A stretch of DNA of 64,000 nt from Brachionus manjavacas (taxonomy: Eukaryota > Rotifera > Eurotatoria > Ploima > Brachionidae): NCBI GenBank assembly GCA_019054805.1, contig JAHQIY010000009.1, positions 2,108,001 through 2,172,000 on the forward strand, given 5' to 3'. Position 1 is the first letter of the stretch. Every line of letters starts with the position of its first letter. The translations under genes were made by a program, and so were the position numbers. Positions 53,926 to 64,000 of this stretch are shown here, one piece after another. The notes under the pieces are model-generated. The model had not been told where the DNA came from. It was given only the letters and a program-made list of their open reading frames with translations, and ran no database searches.

Positions 53926-56302
53926 ATGAACAAATTTTGTTCTAATGGCAAACGAGACAATATATTTTTCACCATGTCAATTTTACTCAGACAACTAGAT
54001 TTCAAAGACTTTAAAAATGAGATTAAAGAATTAATTTTAACATCAATACCTCTAGTAATAGAAAGTTATAAAATAAAAAATTAAATAAATTTAAATTTTT
54101 TTCCAATAGGTGGTCGGTTGTCTAAGTCAAGTATTTTTTCCAATTGTTAGCACTATTTTTTGTGGTCATCTAGGCCAAACTGAGCTCGATGGTGTCTCTT
54201 TGGCAAATTCGGTAGAAAAAATAAAATCAAAATCAAAAATTTTTTTATTTAATTTTTCTTTCAGCTAATTTATGTACTTGTATTATCAAGTTCGGAAGGT
54301 CTTACTACTGCTTGTGATACTTTATTTCCACAAGTTATTTTTCTCGTGATTTCTTACATAAATTCTTATTTTAAATTTTTGAAGCTTAATGGAGGAAATA
54401 ATAAAAAAAAAATTGGCGTTCTTATGCAAAAAGGTACAATCAAAATTTTTGAATGACATTTAAAATAATGATAAATTTCAAGCAATTTTGATATCAATCA
54501 TGACAATGTTTGGAAATGCCGCGTTGTTAGTATCTTCAAAAAAGTTGATGTATCTAATCGTGGACGAGACTGAAGTTGCCGAGTATTAATTTATTTTTTG
54601 TTAAATTACGGTTTTATTATTAAATATTTAAGTGTGGCCGATCAATACATTTTGACTTTTCTTCCAACAATTATAGTAGGCTTTTAAATTTTTAAAAATT
54701 AAAATAAAATAAAATTTTCAAAATGAATAGTTCTACAATTTATCTGCTATATTGTCAAAATACATTCAATCACAGGTAGAAAATTAAAATTATCAAACTA
54801 AACTTAAACTTTTTTTAAACAAGAACATAGTGTATCCAATAATGTATATTAATTTCATTGCCATTTTAATTAATGCGGCACTTCATGCATTATTCATTTA
54901 CGGATTTAGCATGGGAGTTAGGTGAGAAAAAAATTATCAAATTTTTCTAAATATTTCTAAATTTTAATTTTAGAGGGGCCGCTCTTGCAGTTGATTTTTC
55001 ATCATTTCTTCTCGTTATATTCTTAATTGTTTATATTTACGTTAAAAAAATTTATCTCGATTCTTGGCCTGGTAAACGATTTTCAAAGTTTTTTAAACAA
55101 TTAATTTTTTTATTTTCCCAGGATGGTGTGTAGAATGCTTATTAGATTGGAAAATTTACTTAAGATTAGCAATACCGGGTCTTTTTTCCATTTTGATTGA
55201 ATGGAGTAATTTTGAAATTGGCAATTTGGCAGCCTGTAATTTAAATTTTTAAATTTGAAAGTATTTTACAAATTTAAATTAAAGCTTCATTACCTAAAAT
55301 TCAATTGTCAATGATGGCAATATCCCAACAAATTCTTTTTATATTTTTCCAGGTAAAACAAAAATGTTTTTTTTATTAAAAAAAAATATCTTAAAAGGTT
55401 CCATTCGGTATCTCAATAGCAGCTAATATACGAATCGGAAACTTTTTGGGTTCAAACAGACCCGATCTTGCCAAAAATTCATCGAAAATTACCTACGTTG
55501 TTACAGGTATCAGTGACAATAACTTGGATCATTGCTTATCTATTTTTTAAAGCTCTGGCAGTGGCAGTACTCTCAGTTCTTATTTTAAGCTTGTCAAGCA
55601 TTCTTCCTTACGCTTTTTCAAGTGATCCTCAAGTTGTCGATACAACGTCAAATCTTTTAAAATTTATTGCATTTGTTCATATCTTGGATGGTTTTCAGGT
55701 AGACAAGTTTTTGAATTCAAATTTAAAATCAATAAATAAAATCAGTAAAAATCATTTATTTTAGGGGACAAATTCAGGTATTTTGAGAGCATGTGGTTAT
55801 CAATTATATACAACAATTTTTTTGCTAATTGGCTTCTATTTTGTGGGTTCACCAATTGGTTTGACACTAATGCTCACTACGTCATTAAAAGTTTATGGTA
55901 AAATTGAAATTCAGCAAATCGACTTTAGAATTTTATTAAAAATAATTCAAAGGTTTTTTTATAGGGATTTCATTTGGCTGTATGGTTCTTATAATTTTAC
56001 AATTCATATTTATTATCAGAGTCAATTGGAATGATCTAGCAAAAAAGGTTATCTAAATTTTATTTTTTATCAAAATTTTAACTAATTTTTAAATCAAGGC
56101 TGTGGATTTTTCAAGTGATAGTGAAAATTCTGGAGTCGTTTCCAACTTGTCTGAAAACGATAATAATAACATGGTATCACTTGATTTAGAAATAAACAAA
56201 AGAGAACCTGTGCTAATAATTAAAATTATTCAAAGATTAATGCTTTTAGGAATTTTTATTATTTTGTTTATTTTATCTATTTTGTTTCATGAGTCTGAAT
56301 AA
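53926..56302 (+). CDS. MATE-family multidrug and toxin extrusion protein (SLC47-like)
   Basis: Sixteen exons join in frame to 529 residues (human MATE1 is about 570): 53926-54054, 54110-54211, 54265-54333, 54385-54433, 54483-54582, 54633-54675, 54731-54775, 54824-54921, 54974-55071, 55122-55235, 55285-55352, 55398-55506, 55553-55698, 55765-55897, 55965-56047, 56099-56302. Landmarks are FPIVSTIFCGHLGQTELDGV in TM1/2, SSEGLTTACDTLFPQ, the WCVECLLDWKIYLRLAIPG-type block, EWSNFEIG, PFGISIAANIRIGNFLGSN and GTNSGILRACGYQ. A final TM follows after an acidic loop. Proteins of this family exchange H+ for organic cations at plasma membranes. The introns are mostly 40-70 nt. It ends 6 bp from the stop codon of the opposing TPMT gene. 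Confidence 0.93.
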
Positions 56303-56308
56303 ATTTTT

Positions 56309-57233
56309 CTAATAATTTGATAAAAGATATAACAGCTCTACTGGAGGCTTTTCCTTAAGACTTTCACAAAAGATTCTATGGTACTCATTCTTATCTATCA
56401 ATTCAATTTTGCATTTCGAACCTTGTCAAAAAATAAATTTTAATTTTAATTTCAAATTTAGTTCATTTCTTTTACCATAAAGGGTTTGAATTTCTTCTAA
56501 AGTTACCACATGAGGTGGACCTTGATAAAGATTTGTATCGTAATCGAATGCATCTAAAATGTATCGAAATTCAGGTTTTAATAGTGAAATTACAATCTGA
56601 GCGAACCTTAATTTAAATAAATGAGGGTAAATTTTTATTTTTTAATTTATAAGCACACTTTTTTCTTTGCTCTTTGGGTAAAGCAACCAGAGCACCTCTA
56701 TCCCATACACAGTCAAAAGAGTCTTCCAAATTGCTGCTAAAATCGAAAAAATCGCCCAAATAAATTTTTATTCGAGCATCTAAACTCTGTTTATAATTTA
56801 GATTTATTTAATTTTTTGATTATTGAATTTACTTGGTAAATCTTAAATTTATCCAAATCATAAATTTTGAAATCAATTTTATTTTCTTTGAAAAAATTTT
56901 CGACTGCATCGGGTGAAAACTCCACTCCCACGATTGAATGGCCAAGTGAAGAAAGCCTTTATAAAATTTTAGTCTTTTTTCTTCTAATTAGATGATATTT
57001 TACCAAGCCATGTCCAAGGCTTTACCGCATAATGGGAAAAAAATTTTCAAGTTTTCTCGCTTGTTTGTTAATTTCTCAAGGTGTTTTACCAGTAACCTTG
57101 ATGGTAAAATAAATTTTTAGATTAGAATTTTATTTTTATACCTATGGTTTGTTTGGCAGTGAAATTCAATGGAATTGTTCTTCCATCTTTTGTCCCAATA
57201 GTCCTTATCCGAATAGAATTCATTTGCTGACAT
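56309..57233 (-). CDS. Thiopurine S-methyltransferase-like, paralogue F
   Basis: Six exons on the minus strand (57233-57142, 57096-57004, 56956-56833, 56786-56659, 56606-56476, 56421-56309) give 226 residues. Motifs: DYWDKRWKNNSIEFHCQTNH, KIFFPLCGKALDMAW, GHSIVGVEFSPDAVEKFF, IYLGDFFDF, CVWDRGALVALPKEQ, YQGPPHVVTLEEI and ELLYLLS. It keeps all five ancestral introns at the same codon phases as paralogue E, although it lies 8.6 kb away on the other strand. The tail-to-tail arrangement with the MATE gene leaves no room for separate 3' UTRs. Confidence 0.92.
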
Positions 57234-58179
57234 TTTTTTTGCGTTTTTTTTTTATTATTTTAATTTTATAAAAATTACTGCACATTTATTATTTGAACAT
57301 AATTAAATACTTTTGAAAAGATGATAAGAAAACCATTTGGGTTTTAAATTCAAGCTTTATATCATAAACAAATTAAGATAAATTTGGTAGATAAATAATT
57401 CTAAGATATTTTTTGAATTTAAAAATTTTGAAGCTTTTATTTATTTGATTCAATTAATGCCAAGTTTGGCTATGAAGAAAATTAAATTAAAAATGAAAAT
57501 AAAACTTTTGTTTATCTGTAAATCAATTTTCAAGAATAAGTCTATTTGTATTTATTTGTACGGCTCACTGCGTTTTAAAATTTCAATAATGCGTTTATAA
57601 CTTCGAAAGGAAATTTAAAAAACATATTGATGAATAATTTAATTATCTGCTTTAATACCACAATCAAATAAAAAAATAAAAATTACAGAAATTTTTTTTA
57701 ATTATAAAATTGAATTCCAGAGTTGAAGATCTAACAAAGTTATGGTATTTTATTTGAATATTAAATAAATTAAATTTTAATAATAGTGATCTTAATCTAA
57801 TTTTTAAAAGACTAAGAAAAAATAATCATAATATTAAAATAAAATAAATTATATTAGCGCTTGTTGATATCTATTATCAAGAATTTTTTGTTATTTTTAT
57901 AATTTTCTAGCAGTTTTTGTGTCATTACAATTTCAGCATTGATCAAACTGGCTAACGATTGTGTTGGCGTTTTTTTTCAATATCTTTGAATTAAATAACA
58001 CTCAAAAATGAGTATGAAATCAGTTATATTTACTGCAGTTCGTATTAGATCTTTATGTACCAGACAGAATGTTAAAGCTTTAATTTATTTTAATAAATTT
58101 ATTCATATCATTAATGAGTTTAAAAATTTGAACTAAATAACTTCTTAAGAATATTATCATCTAATTTAAATAAATGCTT

Positions 58180-58440
58180 TTTAATTCAGATTCGAGCCTA
58201 CACAAATATGGAATCAATTCGACTTCTTGTTGTTATCAACAATTTTCTCTTTTCAGCATTTAAACCGAGTTGACCACTATTTTAACCATTTTTGAATTTT
58301 TTCAATATCAGGATGCCAAAAAAATTTTTTACCTTCGTGAGTGCTTCTGTTTGATACCATTTCTGACACATTATTTAAAAAAATGATAAAAAAAGGCGAC
58401 AAGATCAGAAGAACACTCCATTCAGCATAAGCCTGTTTAA
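58180..58440 (-). mobile_element. Faint LINE reverse-transcriptase remnant
   Basis: The minus strand has LILSPFFIIFLNNVSEMVSN, then HPDIEKIQKWLK, a stop, WSTRFKC, a stop, and KEKIVDNNKKSN. The order resembles the RT segment PLLF.IF.NDL..., DI..IQ.W...W...FN..K. The YADD motif itself is not seen, and frames are broken. Confidence 0.45.
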
Positions 58441-59206
58441 AGTTCTTTTATAGGATTAAAATTTGGAACTTTTTTGAAATGTTGCTGAAAAAAATTTTTA
58501 AGGATTTTTTGCTGATCAGAATAAATGGGTCCTACTAAAACACTGACACACAAAGCAAAAATATTTTTAAAAGTTTTAATATATCATTTTAGTTTACATT
58601 TTTCTCTTTTTTTTGAAAATTAAATTAGTTTTTCTCCAAAATTTTTATTTTTTGTAAAAATTGAATATTTTTATCTTTTTAAAAACCTGACCCCCTACTG
58701 ACCCCCATTTGTCTTGAAGAAAATTTAACGGGGTTTCTAAAAATGAGCTTGGTTTTTCTCCAGAAAGTATAGTTTTTGAGATATTTTGATTAAAATAAAA
58801 GTTTATTATTGAAATCGAATTTAGAAATTTTTAATACGACATACCATTTGATTAAGATTTAAATTTTTAACAAAAAATGGGGTCCCAAAAGCTTAAACGT
58901 GTCATTGTCAATTTTTAAAATGACTTGGCAAATAATAAAATCTTCTTTTATTTATTGTTTTACCAGAAATTTGAATGTTTTACCAAATGTAATTTGCCAA
59001 AATTCAAATTTTAAATTTTAAATTTTGAAAATATTAAACCAAAATCTTCTTAAATAATTCAATAATTCTTTAATTTCGATTTAACATTGGAAAAATCTTA
59101 CCAAGGTATTTCAAGCCTAACTTGAAACCAGCTTTTCGAGTATCTCTTAGTTGTATCACTCGCCCGTAAAAAAAGCAATTTAGAAATCCCTTGAACTGCT
59201 TTAAAT

Positions 59207-59600
59207 CAGAGTTGGTCAAAAGTCAAAGTCAAGTCTGGACTCTGACTAAAACTAAAAATTTTTTTAAAAATTTTTGTTTTAAATAAAATTTAGTTCTCGA
59301 ATTTCAATGTTTTTAAATTAAATTTTATCATTGTTAATTTTTTGTAATTTGGTGCTAATATGGAATGATGAGGTCTAATGTTATAGCCTGAAAATAATTA
59401 AGTTGTCTTGAGTGGTCTCAAGTCAAAGTCAGACTTTGACTTTAAAATTATTTGAAGTCAAAGTCTGACTTTGACCCAAAATTAATCTCAAAGTCAAAGT
59501 CGACTTTGACTTGGACCCAAAAATAATCCCAAAGTCAAAGTCGACTTTGACTTTGACTTTTAACGATTCTGACTCTAAAGTTTACTTTTGACCAACTCTG
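59207..59600. mobile_element. hAT-type MITE with 8-bp target duplication
   Basis: The element starts CAGAGTTGGTCAAAAGT and ends with its exact reverse complement apart from a single change further in. Both sides carry the direct repeat CTTTAAAT (59199-59206 and 59601-59608), the 8-bp TSD of the hAT superfamily. The interior is built from AAAGTCAAAGTC and its complement GACTTTGACTTT, forming several nested palindromes. No coding capacity, so non-autonomous. 394 bp. Confidence 0.88.
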
Positions 59601-60697
59601 CTTTAAATATATAAAAATTTTATTTTTCTGGAATTTAAATTCTGCTGTTGTCATTTTTTAAATAGACAGTGACACATACTCTGACCGGAGGTAGACCGGA
59701 AAAATTTTTTTGATCCCCTCCACAAAATTTGCTTTTATAAATGCAGATCAATATTTTAAATTCGAAAAATTAATAATTAAGATAGTGTTGTAGTTTTGCC
59801 CTAGGCAAACCTTAATTTGATATTTTTTAAACAGTAATGAGCTTATAATAAATAATTAGTCAAAATAAAAAAAAATCTCAAGGCAATTATAAATTTGAAT
59901 TAAAATTTTCCAAATATTTTATCAAAAATCCCTCTAATTTCAAAATAGCTAATCTAGACGTAGGCAAATTGTCCGAAATTCATTAGCTGTGTATTTAGAG
60001 TAATTAAAATCAGAAGAATTTTGACTGATAAATAAAGATATTAAGGAGCAAATTATCGATTTGATAAATACGCATGATGTGTTGCTATGCACCTTTTGTT
60101 GTCAGGTATTTATTCGCTTGGCAAAACTAAAATGATAATTTTTCACAATCAATAATTGTATTAGGCTTAGCTGCATTGATTGCCCCTAGTCGATGACAAA
60201 ATTATGCCATTTTCTTTCCTTGATGTATCTAAGCCAACACTTTGTTAAGATCACTGGCATATCCGGCTTATATTTAATAAAATTGAAAATGAAAACACAA
60301 AATTCTATCGTGAATAATCAATATATGCATTTAAAGGTGCTGATTTTTTTAAACTAAATAAGAAATTTAATTTATTCTCTTATTTACTGACGCAATTGAT
60401 AGTGTGATTTGTTTTGTACAGCAATGGAAAAACACACAAATGACAATTTTCTTTTTCATTTATTTGTTTGATAAATTTCCGCTATGGTGTTCCTAATTCA
60501 ATCCGACTATCTGATGGGCTTAAATTAGAAAATATTTAATTATCTAAAAAGTTCCGCTTTGAAAAAATGCCTTGATACCAACTATTTAAAATAGTGAACA
60601 AAAATAAATTATTTGAAAAAAAACTATTTTTTTAAATTTATTTAAATAAAAACAAATTTTAGTTTAGCGATTTAGATAAAAAGCTAATCATAAATGA

Positions 60698-61260
60698 ATG
60701 GGAATTGTGGTGTCAAGCTGTAAAGGTAAGTCGTCTGTGAAATATGAGCCGTCTCCTAAGCTTAGATTGAACCGTGAAACGCCAAGTAAGCGTGAACAGC
60801 GATTTAAAACTTACAAGATTACCAATCGCTCCAAAAAGACCAGACAATTTGAACAAAAAAGACTGACGCCTTGTGAGAATAGTTCTGCTACATTGTGTCA
60901 TTGCAGATCATTGGATTTTTTGGATAAAAGTGACAAGTTTTGTCAGGTTGAAATTGATAGAACAAAAAGTTTGGTTCATCGAACAACCTCGACCAAGATT
61001 CTGCCTTTGAAGAGTCGATCAATTTCGCCAAAAAAAGCCAAAATGAACCACCGGCGACCGAAGCATAGTGACCTTCATTACCACCATTATCATCATCATC
61101 ACCATTACCACCACCGGAACCACAGAGGCAGCCGTTTGTTGATGAATTTTGACCGCGACGAACCCCAATGCAGTCCTACAATTTCAATTCTTTCAGACAT
61201 GGATGCCGAGTACAGCGTCAAACCAAACTTAAGTGTATTCAGTAATTTGTATAATCAAGG
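60698..61260 (+). CDS. Unrecognised basic, His-rich protein, first coding exon(s)
   Basis: From the ATG at 60698 the protein begins MGIVVSSCKGKSS, which fits an N-myristoylation signal (Met-Gly, Ser at 6) with a nearby Cys for palmitoylation. It continues with many Lys/Arg/Ser residues, a histidine run (HYHHYHHHHHYHH) at about 130 and an acidic/serine end (PTISILSDMDAEY). The frame stays open to 61327. A GTAAAA donor directly after NLYNQ (61260) and the AT-rich sequence beyond suggest an intron there. A strong donor-like AAAG|GTAAGT also occurs after codon 9, so a tiny first exon is possible. Base composition is clearly less AT-rich than the flanks. I recognise no family. Later exons are not identified. 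Confidence 0.5.
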
Positions 61261-63414
61261 TAAAATTTTGAAATTTTTTGCGTTCGAGCCTTTTTTCTAT
61301 TGCGTCAAGAAGATAAAATTTACCTAAAAAAAAAAACAAAAAAATTCTTGAGTATGTTATTAGAAATTAAATACTTTACTTAAAAACAGGATTTTTGAAT
61401 ATTAAAATTTTCTAAATCAGCAAAATATTTTCTTGCCTTTAATTATTTTTTTCATCGGGTCAAAAAAAAATAGTATCTAAATTTTTTAATAATTTATAAA
61501 ATTTTTGTAATCGAAAAAAGTAAGAAAAACGATCGGAAGTATATTTTTTGATATTCTATTTAGCAGAATTAAACAAATAAAAAAAAATTAAAAAGATTAA
61601 ACAAAAAACTGCGAAAATAATAAATTAAGGGCAAAACATCTTCGCTATGCTAAAAGATTTATAAAATATAAATGATAGCTGCTTCTCAATTGAATAAAAT
61701 AGAAGACATCACAACAGTTTTCAAATTTTAAATTATTCCTTTGATTCTATTATGTAAAAAATATTGAATTGAATAAAGTTATACTTTTCTAAATCTTTTA
61801 TTAATAATTATTGTCTTCACTAATTATAGGTTTTAATTATTAATTTGTTTAATTGTATATTTTTATTTTAGTATTGTAGCTCTTTCAATTAAGAAACATA
61901 TCATCAAATATTTTAAGCTTAATACCGAAATATGGTTTTTCTAATATCACTTCGAAAAACATATTCATTTGTTTTTAAAATATTTTTTTGATTAAGCCCA
62001 TTTTTTTGAACCATAATTCTTTTTTACTAATTAATTTAAAAAAATTCTAAATAATTAATTTTTAGAGATAATAATGACAAAGTTGGTTTTTTTTAAAGTT
62101 AGATAAAAATTTTAAAAGTCTTGACGGACGACCATTGCTATAATCAACCAGACCGAATTTTTGAAATTTTTTAAATAAATATTGATCTAAAAAACAGGAA
62201 TTTCATGTTAAAACTTAAAAGTTCCTTTGCAGGCAATCATTTAAGGTGGAGCAAAATTGCAACAGAATGCAGCAATTTATAGGATCGATTAATCATTTTT
62301 CTTAAAAAAATTTATTAAAGTTTTATCTAATTGAAATTAGCGAAATTAAATGAATTTAATTTAGCAAGATTTAGGATAATTGGAAATTAGAAATAGTAAT
62401 TTTATTTTCGTTTCTCTAATTTAGTTTGATTTTTGGTTTTTCCTGTCTAATTTTTTCCTGCTCATTAGACGCTTTTTTTAAATTATTGATAAAATTTTCT
62501 CAATCAACTTGTTTTTAACTTTTCAGTTTTGTTCTATTTTTCTATTGAAAACAATGAATCAGCACTTACATTTTTGGGGTAGAGATTCAAAATAGCAGCC
62601 ATCAAAATCAAAAATATCTATAATCTATAATCAGAAATAACCATTTAAAAAAAATGTTGCAGTAAATTTTTTTGTGAAAGTGTAATTTGGCTTTAATTAA
62701 TATTTATTAAATTTGATATTTTTCATTTAAAAATTTAATCAAATAGTTAAATTTAATTATTGCTATTCTTTTTGCTAAAATGATCTCGCTATTTTAATTT
62801 TCAAGAAAACTTAAAAGTATTATCAAACTTATTAAAATATTAAATATTAAATTAATTATTAATTTTTTTTATATATTCATTCTTATTTTCTATTGTAAAT
62901 ATTTTTAATCTTAGTTTTTTTTTACATTTAATGCCTATGATGCGCTCTTTTGAATAAATCAATTAATTTTAAGTGTGCTGATATAATTTTGCTAATTTGA
63001 ACTTGCTATTTTATTGTCTGTGATTTTAATACAGAGCCCATTTTTGGAACATTTTCTTAAATCAATTTTTTATTTTTGATTTAAATATAAAGGGAAGAAG
63101 ATCTCAAACCCAGTTTAACATTATTTAAATTTTTTTAATTCGTATTTTTTAAGCATAGAAAAATACTTAAATAGTGAAAATCAAAAAAATTCCTTTCTTT
63201 AAGCATTTTAATGTCAAGTTTATGAAATAAATAATGATGCGATTTATTGCTCTTTCTTTTAAAAAAATTTTGAATTTACTTTTATATTTTTAATAAAGAG
63301 CTTATTACTAATATAATAATTTACATAATCAAAATCATATTATCTAAATGATGTATCTAAAAGAAACTTCTGAATAAAGGTGGTGAATTTGACAAAGATT
63401 TCAAAAAATTAGGA
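61261..63414. other. AT-rich region, possible long intron
   Basis: No coding or RNA gene is supported. If the gene at 60698 is spliced at 61260, this is its intron or includes small exons I cannot detect. Confidence 0.35.
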
Positions 63415-64000
63415 TAACAGTAGTAATAGTAGTAGTAGTTCTTGCCGCGACACCTAACATTTAGAGGCTTTGAGTCCATCACCGCCTTTTGGCCATGTGG
63501 AGCTGTTTTAGCCGATTGCATTGAACTTATCAAAAGCCATTTTCAAACCAGCATTTTTTGGCTACTTGTTCCAATGCGGAACTATCCTGTTTGAGAAAAA
63601 AGCATGCCTGGTAGCTGCAAAATCGTTTCTAATTTGAAAAAGGAAACTTTCTCTCTGCACTCTGATGCAATTCCCTCTTGACGTCGCAACAGGGCCTTTG
63701 TTTTCTGATCTATTCACCAGATCTCTGACCAGATCCATCTATTCTAATCCATTCACTTATTTGTTCATTTCAATCAAGTCCTCACTCACTCTTCTTTCAT
63801 TCAGCCTCGTTAGTCCCAATTTTGGCAACATCATTTCATTCGACATCTTTCTTAGAGACAAGTATTTTTTTTGCTCTCTCTGCGCTTTCTCTAACGCATT
63901 CACGTCCCTTTCATTTTTAGATTCGAAATCTGCACTGCGTTTAAGTGGAGTCTCACGCTGGATGTTTACACTTTTCACTACCAGCATACAGTTCCATTCA
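63415..64000 (-). mobile_element. LINE 3' fragment with (CTA)n tail, runs off window
   Basis: The minus strand reads ALEKAQREQKKYLSLRKMSN and LPKLGLTRLNERRVSEDLIE. Further on it has GNCIRVQRESFLFQIRND, then FFSNRIVPHWNK, a stop, and LKMAFDKFNAIG. This is the C-terminal part of a CR1/Jockey-like ORF, interrupted by at least two stops. The 3' end is a (CTA)n-type tail at 63419-63442. Sequence differs from the 35.7-kb LINE, so it is another subfamily. Confidence 0.8.

Larger units (their letters stand above)
57234..60697. other. 3.4-kb mostly non-coding region with repeats
   Basis: Contains a faint LINE RT remnant (about 58180-58440) and a hAT MITE (59207-59600), listed separately. Elsewhere no gene is recognised. 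The first 300 bases are the probable promoter of TPMT F. Confidence 0.45.

Noticed and set aside
59207-59600. CRISPR-like repeated AAAGTC units
   Set aside because: Units are palindromic parts of a hAT MITE bounded by an 8-bp duplication; no spacers, and the host is a eukaryote.

Overview
This is an AT-rich nuclear window from an animal with a compact genome. Most introns are 40-120 nt with GT-AG borders, and the standard code fits every reconstructed gene. Dystroglycan-like, DEG/ENaC and RGM-like proteins argue for a metazoan. The short introns, tandem small-molecule methyltransferases and many degenerate retroelements would suit a monogonont rotifer such as Brachionus, but that placement is inference. 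Exon structures below were worked out by eye from reading frame, splice phase and family similarity.

Layout. 1-540: N-terminal part of tubulin cofactor C (minus). 790-5500: a mobile-element graveyard (TIR element, CR1/Jockey-like LINE pieces, a foldback MITE). 5665-16281: five minus-strand genes: TFB1M, an SLC37-type transporter, a DEG/ENaC channel with an in-frame stop, a dystroglycan-like protein lacking its alpha half, and COP9 subunit 3. 18095-20812: a large secreted or GPI-anchored LRR protein whose C-terminus resembles the RGM (repulsive guidance molecule) C-terminal domain. 21-24.4 kb: a MITE-like element carrying a copy of an LRR-gene segment, two head-to-head tRNA-Val(UAC) genes and an acidic repeat protein. 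27.2-30.2 kb: gypsy and LINE debris. 30969-31842: RPL23A with an intronic box C/D snoRNA candidate and a second copy just downstream. 33909-41513: a 17-exon GH31 alpha-glucosidase with a LINE in intron 5. 41680-47702: five head-to-tail thiopurine S-methyltransferase (TPMT) paralogues; a sixth lies at 56309-57233 on the minus strand. 49817-51439: a RING-type protein. 51837-53178: a large hAT-related palindrome. 53926-56302: a 16-exon MATE (SLC47) exporter, tail to tail with the sixth TPMT gene. 57.2-64 kb: mostly non-coding, with a hAT MITE, a His-rich protein exon and a final LINE remnant.

Working together. Several genes fit xenobiotic or metabolite handling: the TPMT cluster (S-methylation), the MATE exporter, the SLC37 organophosphate antiporter and the GH31 glucosidase. 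Nothing in the sequence shows co-regulation. The strongest candidates for new biology are the LRR-RGM architecture, the hairpin carrying LRR-gene sequence next to it, the 383-bp identical tract between two TPMT paralogues, and the paired snoRNA candidates.
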